Source: Methanobacteriota archaeon (lineage in GTDB: Archaea; Hydrothermarchaeota; Hydrothermarchaeia; Hydrothermarchaeales; BMS3B). From it: a stretch of DNA of 19,063 nucleotides. The position numbers were made by a program, and so were the translations under genes. A model generated the notes under the pieces. That model was not told where the DNA came from. It made no database searches and saw only the letters and a program-made list of their open reading frames with translations. Within the stretch, counting starts at the first letter, position 1, and every line of letters starts with the position of its first letter. This document shows, piece by piece, positions 1 to 6,284 of this stretch. The stretch covers positions 1 to 19,063 of the forward strand of contig QIGD01000020.1 in the NCBI GenBank assembly GCA_003229935.1, in the 5' to 3' direction.

Positions 1-57
1 CGAACGGGAGCACTGATACCCCCAAAGAGGCAACTCCGAGAACGACGGAGACCTTAG
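1..57 (+). CDS. C-terminal tail of a TnpB-type nuclease (partial, runs off the left edge)
   Basis: Reading from base 1, an 18-residue basic tail (RTGALIPPKRQLRERRRP) ends at a TAG at 55-57, just before a typical IS200/IS605 right-end hairpin. TnpB genes of this family commonly run into the RNA segment at the right end, giving Arg-rich tails. No catalytic motif is inside the window, so the call rests on position and on the hairpin next to it. It could be untranslated sequence of the element. Confidence 0.4.
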   Translation, partial: RTGALIPPKRQLRERRRP

Positions 58-95
58 AACCCCACGAACTTTAGTCGTGGGAGTATGTCAGTTTT
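1..95 (+). mobile_element. Right end of an IS200/IS605-type TnpB element
   Basis: Two hairpins lie in a row. The first is CTCCG (34-38) pairing with CGGAG (46-50). The second is CCCACGA (61-67) pairing with TCGTGGG (75-81), with an inner CTTTAG tip and one bulged A. The second shares its ACTTTAGT core with the two other TnpB-type ends in this window (8179-8212 and 18526-18560, both reversed). In this family the hairpins form the scaffold of the omega (right-end) RNA, and the flanking sequence just 3' of the end acts as guide. The exact right tip is uncertain and is probably within 82-100. The element ends just before the gene at 108. Confidence 0.6.
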
Positions 96-107
96 CACAC
101 ATAGCCT

Positions 108-656
108 ATGAGAAAAGTTATTGATGAAAGTTTTGAGATTCTCCAGCAGAAGTGGCTGGCAAGTCTTGATATGCTTATTGAAATAAACAAAAATAAATTT
201 TCCGTCCCCAGAGCTTCTGAGCTTCTCAGAAATGTGAAATCAATGATAAATGAGGCAGTTATTAACAAAGCTGCTGATAACGAGTTTCTTACCATAACAG
301 ATAGTCTGCTTGACGAGGTAAATAGAGAAATTTTCTCTGCTGCCGAACCTCTGGGTAGTGAATTTACTGAGCGATGGGAAAAGGTTTTCAGAAAGATTAT
401 GGCAGGAGAGAAGTATGGTGAATATACACTCAATTCATCCAGATTCTACCCACACCTGCCAAGAGGTGCATACTGGGTGAGGTTGAAACAGCCGGCTGGA
501 ACAACACCAGAAAGGTTGAGAGAAATCGCCAAAAAATACAATGTTTTTATCAAGAGGCACCAGAAGGAGCATATTGTCATTACTGGCGATAAGGAAAAGG
601 TGAAAGAGGCTCTTCGGGAACTGGCAGTATATTTAAAAAGAAGTGACACTATTTAG
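108..656 (+). CDS. Uncharacterised 182-aa archaeal protein
   Basis: I do not recognise this family with confidence. The N-terminal 70 residues look all-helical. The C-terminal part (about residues 105-178) alternates strand and helix: a segment with YWVRLKQPAG, then VFIKRHQKEHIVITGD and a final amphipathic helix, which resembles a small alpha/beta nucleic-acid- or ligand-binding fold. There is no signal peptide or membrane segment. The start at 108 has no clear Shine-Dalgarno sequence and lies about 27 bases after the transposon hairpin at 61-81, so the native promoter may have been displaced by the insertion. The stop is 4 bases before the amidohydrolase start at 661, so the two genes are likely cotranscribed. 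A DUF2096-type family is possible, but I could not verify it. Confidence 0.75.
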   Translation: MRKVIDESFEILQQKWLASLDMLIEINKNKFSVPRASELLRNVKSMINEAVINKAADNEFLTITDSLLDEVNREIFSAAEPLGSEFTERWEKVFRKIMAGEKYGEYTLNSSRFYPHLPRGAYWVRLKQPAGTTPERLREIAKKYNVFIKRHQKEHIVITGDKEKVKEALRELAVYLKRSDTI

Positions 657-660
657 AATT

Positions 661-1404
661 ATGATAATAGATACCCATATCCATAATGTAAAAGCCTTTA
701 AATGGAATAACCTTTACAGAGGGTGTCTCATACCAAAACCTGAGAGTTTCAATGATGTGGATATTGAGAATTTGAATAACCTTGTAAAGCAGGAAATCTC
801 GGGTAGGGATGAAATCACATGCTTTGCTTCAGTCAATCCAGAGAATGGAGTGCCTGAAGTGGACAGAGCAGTAAGAGAACTTGGATTTAAAGGTTTAGCT
901 CTTGATACGGAGGCGAATTTCAAATTTTCCCATGACGCTATATGGAGGCTTTTCGAGGAGATTCATGAGCTTGACGTACCCGTTTTTATTCATTCCGAAC
1001 CTGACAGGATTAATTTTGATTTAGATGAGGTTAATGAGGCAATAATAAGCTTTCCTGATGTAAACTTCATATTTGCTCATCTTGGAATAAGAAAAGGAGA
1101 GGACTTTATAAGGATTGTTCCAGAGACAAATGCTTTCTTTGAAACCTCTAATATCAGCGGTGATTTTATCACAGAAACCCTTGAAAATATAACCTGTGAC
1201 AGGCTTGTTTTTGGTTCAAATGCAGAGAAAGAGTATCCTCTAGAGGAGATACAGAAAATAAATTCTCTGCCAATAAGTGAAGATGACAAGCATAAGATAC
1301 TATTTTCAAATATGGCAGATATTCTCGACCTGAAGCTACCCGAAGATAACCCGAAAGAGAAATTTGGAAGTTTTGTCTCAAGATTTATTACGAAATTTCA
1401 GTAA
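661..1404 (+). CDS. Amidohydrolase-2 family TIM-barrel protein, possibly lacking the metal-ligand Asp
   Basis: The 247-aa protein begins MIIDTHIH, the HxH metal motif on strand 1 of amidohydrolase-2 (PF04909-type) barrels (H6, H8). Further candidate ligands are H111 in PVFIHSEPD and H140 in FIFAHLG. The C-terminal ILFSNMADIL resembles the usual ILxxNAxRL ending of the family. At the strand-8 position, where the family normally has FGSD, this protein reads VFGSN (N187), so the catalytic Asp appears to be Asn. The start at 661 is preferred over the upstream in-frame start at 643, because 661 opens directly on the conserved strand 1 and lies 4 bases after the preceding stop. The 3' end overlaps the convergent prenyl synthase gene by 7 bases. 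Substrate is unknown. It is not an obvious MqnX (aminodeoxyfutalosine deaminase), which belongs to another amidohydrolase branch. Confidence 0.75.
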   Translation: MIIDTHIHNVKAFKWNNLYRGCLIPKPESFNDVDIENLNNLVKQEISGRDEITCFASVNPENGVPEVDRAVRELGFKGLALDTEANFKFSHDAIWRLFEEIHELDVPVFIHSEPDRINFDLDEVNEAIISFPDVNFIFAHLGIRKGEDFIRIVPETNAFFETSNISGDFITETLENITCDRLVFGSNAEKEYPLEEIQKINSLPISEDDKHKILFSNMADILDLKLPEDNPKEKFGSFVSRFITKFQ

Positions 1405-2435
1405 CTTCTTGTTATAAGAAATTTCGAAAGTGATATTATTTTTTCAAGTGAAGGATTTTTTATTCCAAGAGAATCGAACTCCTGCAAGGCACTGATTTCA
1501 TATTTACGTGCTGTTTCAATTGAGAATTCTCTGGCTTTAACCTTTTCAAGTAAAGCAAGCACTTTCTCAACCTCTTTGTCTGACATCAGCTCTTTTTTTG
1601 AATATATTTTCTGAATAAATGCTCTATCTTCTCTGGAAGCCTTACTAATAGCATAGATTACCGGGAGGGTTTTCTTTTTATTTCTTATGTCACTTGCCCT
1701 GGGTTTTCCTGTTTTGCTGCTCCATATTCCTATTATATCATCAACTATCTGGAAGGCTATACCAATATTCCGTCCAAAACGTCTAAAATGCCTGATTTTA
1801 ACCTTGTTATCTGTTGCGAGCATTGCCCCTATCCAGAAGGAAGCCTCAATCAGAGCTGCTGTCTTCCTGTAAACCATCTTGAGGTAAAGGTCAATATCAA
1901 CATCCATTTTATTTTCGAATCCCATATCAAGATACTGCCCCTCGCATAGCTTCATTACTGTATTGCTGAGAATTTTAAGCACATCTATTATCTTGGCATC
2001 TGCCACATCTACCTCTTGAAGCCTAAGAGCTGCAAGATTAGCAAGTACATGCATTCCATCCCCCGCATTTATTGCATGCTCCACACCAAAGTGCTTCCAT
2101 ACAGTAGGCTTACCTCTTCTTGTTTCATCTCTGTCTTCAATATCATCGTGAATTAGAGAAAAGTTGTGTATAAGCTCAATAGAGGCTGCAGCAGGAAGTG
2201 CCTTGTTGTATACTCCTGCTAGACTGTGATAAGCAAGAAGACACATGGTTGGGCGGAAGCGCTTTCCTTTGTATCTTTCAACAGGTTCAAGGTTTTCATC
2301 AACCCAGCCAAGGTGATATTTCATCATATCATATAGTTCCCGTGGAAAATCTCGACTTTCGAAAACTTTTTTTATTTCTCTGTCTATAATGTCTATGTGT
2401 TCTTCCAAAATGCTCTCTGCATTCATGATAACCAC
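1398..2435 (-). CDS. Short-chain isoprenyl diphosphate synthase (probably geranylgeranyl diphosphate synthase)
   Basis: This is a trans-isoprenyl diphosphate synthase of 345 aa. It condenses IPP onto allylic diphosphates using two Asp-rich motifs: the first is DDIED (residues 97-101, within SLIHDDIEDRDETRRG), the second is DDIIG (232-236, within FQIVDDIIGIW). The second has Gly in place of the last Asp, a variant I associate with some bacterial and archaeal members. Position -5 relative to the first motif is Phe92. In archaeal type I GGPP synthases an aromatic residue here limits the chain to about C20, so I infer membrane-lipid GGPP rather than a long menaquinone tail. The listed start is GTG at 2435; an ATG at 2426 (residue 4) is equally plausible. 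It is transcribed divergently from cobT and converges on the amidohydrolase gene. Confidence 0.85.
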   Translation of the reverse strand: MVIMNAESILEEHIDIIDREIKKVFESRDFPRELYDMMKYHLGWVDENLEPVERYKGKRFRPTMCLLAYHSLAGVYNKALPAAASIELIHNFSLIHDDIEDRDETRRGKPTVWKHFGVEHAINAGDGMHVLANLAALRLQEVDVADAKIIDVLKILSNTVMKLCEGQYLDMGFENKMDVDIDLYLKMVYRKTAALIEASFWIGAMLATDNKVKIRHFRRFGRNIGIAFQIVDDIIGIWSSKTGKPRASDIRNKKKTLPVIYAISKASREDRAFIQKIYSKKELMSDKEVEKVLALLEKVKAREFSIETARKYEISALQEFDSLGIKNPSLEKIISLSKFLITRSY

Positions 2436-2526
2436 TTAAGGAAATTTACTAATAACTACTTAAAATTTTCCAATCTGATAACCTGAACTTTAAGAGAGTT
2501 CATAATAAAGTGAAATTTCAGGCAAA

Positions 2527-2536
2527 TTTTAAATAA
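2527..2536 (+). promoter_or_regulatory. Probable TATA box of the cobT-mqn operon
   Basis: TTTTAAATAA lies about 30 bases upstream of 2558-2567, the spacing expected for an archaeal TATA box and a short or absent leader. It sits in the 120-base gap between the divergent prenyl synthase and cobT genes. GGTG at 2557-2560 could serve as a weak ribosome binding site for the ATG at 2567. Confidence 0.45.
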
Positions 2537-2566
2537 TCCATTTTCCACTTATATCTGGTGATATTT

Positions 2567-3619
2567 ATGGAGCTTCTTAAAGACACTATCAAAAGAATTG
2601 AACCTGTTGACTCTGAAGCTATGGAGAAGGCAAGGGAGAGACAGGACGATTTGACAAAACCTAGGGGTAGCCTAGGAAAGCTTGAAGAGATCAGTATCAA
2701 GCTTGCTGGTATTCAGGGCAATGCTATTCCTGAAATTAAAAATAAGGTTATTTTCACATTTGCCGGTGACCATGGCATTGTAGAAGAGGGTATAAGTGCA
2801 TATCCCAGCGAAGTCACAAAGCAGATGGTTCTTAATTTTCTTAATGGCGGAGCTGCCATAAATGTGCTTGCCAGACATGTGAATGCAAGAGTTGTTGTTG
2901 CAGACCTTGGCGTGTCAGGTGATATAGAGGCACCAGAGCTCATTGTAAAGAAGGTAGGTTACGGAACAAAGAATTTTGTTAGAGAGCCTGCCATGACAAG
3001 AGCACAGGCTGTAGAGGCAATTGAAGCAGGTATTGAAATTTTCAATAAACAATTCAGAGGTGCAGAGCTTATTGCACTGGGCGATATGGGTATTGGTAAT
3101 ACAACCTCAAGTTCTGCAATATGCAGTGCCATAACAGGCAGAGCACCTGAAGAAGTTACCGGAAGGGGCACAGGTATAGGAGAAGAGGCTTACAGGAAAA
3201 AAGTGACAATTATAAGGAAGGCTCTTGAGCTTCATAAACCAGAAGGTAGAGATGCTATAGATGTTCTTAGCAAGGTGGGAGGCTTTGAAATTGCGGGTCT
3301 GGCCGGCGTTACTTTAGCTGCAGCCTCAAACAGAGTTGCTGTTGTCAGCGATGGCTTTATTTCCACTACAGGAGCACTTATAGCTCATACTTTAAACCCA
3401 GATGTGAGTGATTACATATTTGCTGCTCACAGAAGTGTCGAAAAAGGACATGAAATAATACTTGAGCATATGAAACTTGAACCTATACTTGACCTCAATC
3501 TCAGGCTGGGAGAAGGCACAGGTGCAGCACTTGCCATGAGTATTATAGAGGCAGGCGTAAAAATACTGAGAGAGATGGCAACTTTCTCTGGCGCAGGCGT
3601 AAGCAAAACTGTAGAGTGA
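2567..3619 (+). CDS. cobT: Nicotinate-nucleotide-dimethylbenzimidazole phosphoribosyltransferase (bacterial-type CobT)
   Basis: CobT transfers phosphoribose from nicotinate mononucleotide to a benzimidazole base, activating the lower ligand of cobalamin in the cytoplasm. The 350-aa length is typical. Visible family motifs are LTKPRGSLGKLE (29-40), FAGDHGI (65-71), the FLNGGAAINVLA region (91-102), LGDMGIGNTTSSSAI (171-185) and RLGEGTGAALA near the C-terminus, where Glu316 matches the catalytic glutamate known from Salmonella CobT. I chose ATG 2567 over the in-frame GTG at 2558 because GGTG then falls at a ribosome-binding distance. Many archaea use an unrelated CobT family, so this bacterial-type enzyme suggests lateral transfer. 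The stop is 6 bases from mqnE, so the genes are probably cotranscribed, although no direct pathway link to menaquinone is evident. Confidence 0.92.
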   Translation: MELLKDTIKRIEPVDSEAMEKARERQDDLTKPRGSLGKLEEISIKLAGIQGNAIPEIKNKVIFTFAGDHGIVEEGISAYPSEVTKQMVLNFLNGGAAINVLARHVNARVVVADLGVSGDIEAPELIVKKVGYGTKNFVREPAMTRAQAVEAIEAGIEIFNKQFRGAELIALGDMGIGNTTSSSAICSAITGRAPEEVTGRGTGIGEEAYRKKVTIIRKALELHKPEGRDAIDVLSKVGGFEIAGLAGVTLAAASNRVAVVSDGFISTTGALIAHTLNPDVSDYIFAAHRSVEKGHEIILEHMKLEPILDLNLRLGEGTGAALAMSIIEAGVKILREMATFSGAGVSKTVE

Positions 3620-3625
3620 ATACAT

Positions 3626-4789
3626 ATGTTAAGGGCTAAATTTAAATATTCAGAAGAGAAGCTAAACTGGATGTCTGGCTTTGACCAAATACTTAAGATT
3701 TCAAAAGAAGAAGAAGCAACTGAAATAATTCAAGGCATTCTATCTGGGGAGAAGCTAACAGAGAAGGATGCCTCTAAACTTTTTAAATCAGACCTCCACC
3801 TGATTACAGGCTTTGCAGACTATCTTAGGGAGAAACAGGCAGGCGATTATGCCAGCTTTGTAATAAACAGACAGATTAATTATTCAAATATATGCATAAG
3901 CAGGTGTAAATTCTGTGCCTTTTACAGAAAATCTGGAGAAGAAGGAGCCTATACTATGAGCAGAGAAGAAATTCTCAATAAAGCTTCTGAGGCAGTTGCA
4001 ATGGATGCAACTGAACTGCATATTGTTGGCTCCCACAATCCAGACATACCATTTGAGTACTATGAAGGCACTCTCAGGCAAATTAAAAAGAAGTTTCCAG
4101 ACATATCTATTAAAGGCTTCACAGCTACAGAAATTCACTTTTTCTCTAATAATTTCAGAATGTCTACCAGAGAGGTTCTCGAAAGGTTAAAGGAGGCAGG
4201 TCTAGACTTCATGCCAGGTGGAGGTGCAGAGATTCTTGATGATTCTATAAGAAAAAAGCTATGTCCAGCCAAGGCTTCCTCAAGAGAATGGCTTGATGTC
4301 ATGAAAACTGCACATGAGCTTGGAATTAAGAGTAATGCCACAATGCTCTTCGGACATATTGAAAAACCTGAACAGAGAGTAAAGCACATGTTCAGGCTTA
4401 TGAAACTTCAGGAAAAGACAGGTGGATTTTTAAGCTTCATACCTCTTGTTTATCATCCTGAGAACAACCCTCTCGGCAGAGAGATTGGAATGAAGGCGAG
4501 TGGTGTTGATATTCTAAAGACCATAGCGATTTCAAGGATAGTGCTAGGGGAAAGTTTCACAAATATAAGGGCTTACTGGATTATGCTTGGTAAGAAGCTT
4601 GCCCAGGTTGCCCTGCGCTCGGGAGCAAATGATATAGACGGAACAGTTTTAGAGGAAAAAGTTGCCCACGAAGCTGGTGCATCCACATCAAAATCTGCAA
4701 CTGTGGAGGAGCTTCTGGCGATGATAAGAAAGGCAGGTTTAAAACCTGTACAGAGAAGCACGGATTATAATATAATCAGAAAGTGGTAA
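3626..4789 (+). CDS. mqnE: Aminofutalosine synthase MqnE (radical SAM)
   Basis: MqnE joins the MqnA product (3-[(1-carboxyvinyl)oxy]benzoate) to S-adenosylmethionine to make 6-amino-6-deoxyfutalosine. The 387-aa protein has the radical-SAM cluster motif CISRCKFC (C90, C94, C97) after the typical INYSNIC, then ATELHIVGSHNPDIPFEYY, PGGGAEI, a MLFGHIEKPEQRVKH segment, and MLGKKLAQVALRSGANDIDGT followed by EEKVAHEAGA, which mark MqnE rather than MqnC or the related F420 enzymes CofG/CofH. The first 15-30 residues are less conserved; an internal ATG at 3671 is an alternative start. The gene is followed by the IscB element, which separates it from mqnA. Confidence 0.92.
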   Translation: MLRAKFKYSEEKLNWMSGFDQILKISKEEEATEIIQGILSGEKLTEKDASKLFKSDLHLITGFADYLREKQAGDYASFVINRQINYSNICISRCKFCAFYRKSGEEGAYTMSREEILNKASEAVAMDATELHIVGSHNPDIPFEYYEGTLRQIKKKFPDISIKGFTATEIHFFSNNFRMSTREVLERLKEAGLDFMPGGGAEILDDSIRKKLCPAKASSREWLDVMKTAHELGIKSNATMLFGHIEKPEQRVKHMFRLMKLQEKTGGFLSFIPLVYHPENNPLGREIGMKASGVDILKTIAISRIVLGESFTNIRAYWIMLGKKLAQVALRSGANDIDGTVLEEKVAHEAGASTSKSATVEELLAMIRKAGLKPVQRSTDYNIIRKW

Positions 4790-4798
4790 AGTCAATCA

Positions 4799-4818
4799 CC
4801 ACCCATTAAAATGGGTGG
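4799..4818 (+). repeat. Left-end hairpin of the IscB element
   Basis: A perfect inverted repeat: CCACCCATT pairs with AATGGGTGG across an AA centre. It matches the right-end hairpin at 6246-6265. It also fits a three-way junction at the start of the putative omega RNA: AATCA (4794-4798) pairs with TGATT (4849-4853), enclosing this hairpin and a CCTGT/ACAGG stem (4819-4823 with 4843-4847). Confidence 0.8.
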
Positions 4819-4853
4819 CCTGTCTCATGAGATATGGGGGTAACAGGTTGATT

Positions 4854-4859
4854 AGGAGG
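4854..4859 (+). promoter_or_regulatory. Shine-Dalgarno-like AGGAGG before the longest iscB reading frame
   Basis: AGGAGG lies 9 bases before the ATG at 4869, good ribosome-binding spacing, and is the best argument for the long start. It could instead be part of the RNA fold, since CTCCT occurs at 4912-4916 and 4922-4926 and could pair with it. Confidence 0.4.
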
Positions 4860-4868
4860 CATTAAATA

Positions 4869-6221
4869 ATGCAGAAGTTATTGGTAGAGTTCGAGAACAC
4901 ACCAGAGGATGCTCCTCAAGTCTCCTGCTCTATAAGTGGAGCATTAAACAGAGACAAAAGTCTCAGTGTGCCCTGCTTACTACTGGCTGATAACAACTCC
5001 GATAAGGACCAACACTCTGGCAAGAATGGACAAGCGTTGAGCGTCCCTGTCATAAATCTGCGTGGGAAACCATTAATGCCTACACGATCTGGAAAGGCAA
5101 GAATACTTTTGCAGCAAGGAAAAGCAATAGTAATTCAGCGAGCACCATTTACTATTCAGCTATGTTATTTAACAGGAAACTATACACAAAATATAAAATT
5201 ATGTATAGATGCTGGATATTCAACAATAGGCTTCAGTGCTATAAATAACAAGTGTGAATTACTCTCAGGTGAGTTAACTTTACGAAAAAGAATCTCTAAA
5301 CTCATTGAGGGGAAAAGCAATTACAGAAAAACACGAAGAAGTAGATTATTGCATAGAAAGCCAAGATTCAATAATCGTAATAAGCCTGAAGGTTGGTTTA
5401 CACCTTCTATTCAGCATAAACTTAAGACACATCTGGGATTGATTGAAAAACTGAAGAAAATACCACCTGTGATAAAAATAACAATAGAGGTAGCGAGTTT
5501 CGATACACAAAAACTCCAAAATCCAGAGATTACAGGAGTAGAATACCAACAGGAAGAATTACAGGGTTATGAAGTGAGGGAATATATGCTGGAGAAATGG
5601 AAACATAAATGTGCTTATTGTGGTAAGAGTAATCTTCCTCTAGAAATTGAGCATATTATACCTAAATCACGAGGTGGAACAGATAGAGTTTCCAATCTGA
5701 CTTTGGCGTGTCATAAATGTAATCAGAAGAAAGGTAATCAAACAGCAGCAGAATTTGGACATTCTGAAATACAAAAAAAAACAAAGCAAACATTAAAAGC
5801 AACTGCGTTTATGAATATTGTTAGATGGAGACTGGTGAATACTCTAAAGTGTGATTGGACTTATGGGTATATTACAAAGCATGCTAGAATTAAATTAGGT
5901 ATGAAGAAAAGTCATGTAACTGATGCTTTTATTGCTGGTGGAAACGTACAGGAAAGAAGCAGGAGTTACGAGTTAACCCAAACAAGAAGGAATAACAGGA
6001 GTATTCAGACTAACAGAAAAGGGCATAAGCCCTCTATAAGAAGAAAGAGGTATAGGTTACAACTCAATGATTTAGTAAAATATATTAAATCTCTGTGTAA
6101 AGTAAAAGATGTCCATAATTATGGGAGATATGTAATATTAGAAGATAAAATAGGGGAGATATTTGATATTAATGTTAAGAAAGTGGAGATGGTAAAACAT
6201 GGTAAAGGAATACAATTCTAA
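4869..6221 (+). CDS. iscB: IscB, RNA-guided RuvC/HNH nuclease (ancestor-type of Cas9)
   Basis: The domain order is that of IscB. A PLMP domain starts at about residue 60 (VPVINLRGKPLMP), followed by RuvC-I with D114 (LCIDAGYSTIG), an Arg-rich bridge helix (about 150-172, KTRRSRLLHRKPRFNNR), RuvC-II with E207 (IKITIEVAS), an HNH domain (CAYCG at 248-252, EIEHIIPKSRGG with H262, N276, and CHKC at 281-284), and RuvC-III (KSHVTDAFIAGG, H349 and D352). All expected catalytic residues are present, so it should cut both DNA strands guided by an omega RNA. Residues 1-56 do not resemble any domain and coincide with the stem-rich RNA region, so the real start may be TTG 5037 (residue 57), just before the PLMP domain. 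A good AGGAGG favours ATG 4869. The C-terminal 90 residues, rich in Arg, Lys and Tyr, resemble the target-adjacent-motif-interacting region. It is not Cas9: it is short and lacks a REC lobe and cas neighbours. Confidence 0.9.
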   Translation: MQKLLVEFENTPEDAPQVSCSISGALNRDKSLSVPCLLLADNNSDKDQHSGKNGQALSVPVINLRGKPLMPTRSGKARILLQQGKAIVIQRAPFTIQLCYLTGNYTQNIKLCIDAGYSTIGFSAINNKCELLSGELTLRKRISKLIEGKSNYRKTRRSRLLHRKPRFNNRNKPEGWFTPSIQHKLKTHLGLIEKLKKIPPVIKITIEVASFDTQKLQNPEITGVEYQQEELQGYEVREYMLEKWKHKCAYCGKSNLPLEIEHIIPKSRGGTDRVSNLTLACHKCNQKKGNQTAAEFGHSEIQKKTKQTLKATAFMNIVRWRLVNTLKCDWTYGYITKHARIKLGMKKSHVTDAFIAGGNVQERSRSYELTQTRRNNRSIQTNRKGHKPSIRRKRYRLQLNDLVKYIKSLCKVKDVHNYGRYVILEDKIGEIFDINVKKVEMVKHGKGIQF

Positions 6222-6245
6222 ACTAAGTGAGGTAGGGCAATTCAT

Positions 6246-6265
6246 CCACCTATTGAAATGGGTGG
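6246..6265 (+). repeat. Right-end hairpin of the IscB element, overlapping the upstream edge of mqnA
   Basis: CCACCTATT pairs with AATGGGTGG with one T-G wobble. It has the same geometry as the left-end hairpin. The hairpin contains an ATG (6258) in frame with mqnA, which creates a 9-residue upstream extension. Confidence 0.8.
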
Positions 6266-6284
6266 TTTCTTTGCCCAGATTATT

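Larger units (their letters stand above)
4794..5045 (+). ncRNA. Putative omega RNA scaffold of IscB
   Basis: IscB nucleases use an omega RNA encoded directly upstream of the iscB gene, with the guide at its 5' end. Here about 250 bases hold a chain of stems: AATCA/TGATT (4794-4798 with 4849-4853), the 4799-4818 hairpin, CCTGT/ACAGG (4819-4823 with 4843-4847), GAGGA/TCCTC (4905-4909 with 4913-4917), TGCTC/GAGCA (4926-4930 with 4939-4943), GAGAC/GTCTC (4951-4955 with 4960-4964), AGTGT/ACACT (4965-4969 with 5012-5016) and GGAC/GTCC near 5028-5046. The stems were found by eye, not by folding. The 3' boundary is a guess set by the start of the PLMP domain. The guide would be the roughly 16-20 bases before 4794. 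Confidence 0.55.
4794..6276 (+). mobile_element. IscB (OMEGA) transposon-like element without a transposase
   Basis: Near-identical 20-base hairpins flank the element: 4799-4818 (CCACCCATT, loop AA, AATGGGTGG) and 6246-6265 (CCACCTATT, loop GA, AATGGGTGG), in the same orientation and differing at two bases. Sequence just upstream of each is also similar (CAATCA versus CAATTCAT). Subterminal hairpins of this sort are what the Y1 transposase TnpA of the IS200/IS605 superfamily recognises. At the right end GGGCAA (6235-6240) can also pair with TTGCCC (6271-6276), outside the hairpin. No TnpA gene is present, so movement would need a transposase in trans. Exact tips are not determined; the true ends lie within about 4790-4799 and 6266-6284. 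Confidence 0.75.

Noticed and set aside
661..1404. Amidohydrolase as aminodeoxyfutalosine deaminase (MqnX)
   Set aside because: Its motifs are those of the amidohydrolase-2 branch, not of the deaminase branch, and it is not in the mqn operon.
4869..6221. Cas9 or a CRISPR locus
   Set aside because: The RuvC/HNH protein is too short, starts with a PLMP domain, lacks a REC lobe, and there are no repeats or cas1/cas2 genes nearby. IscB fits fully.
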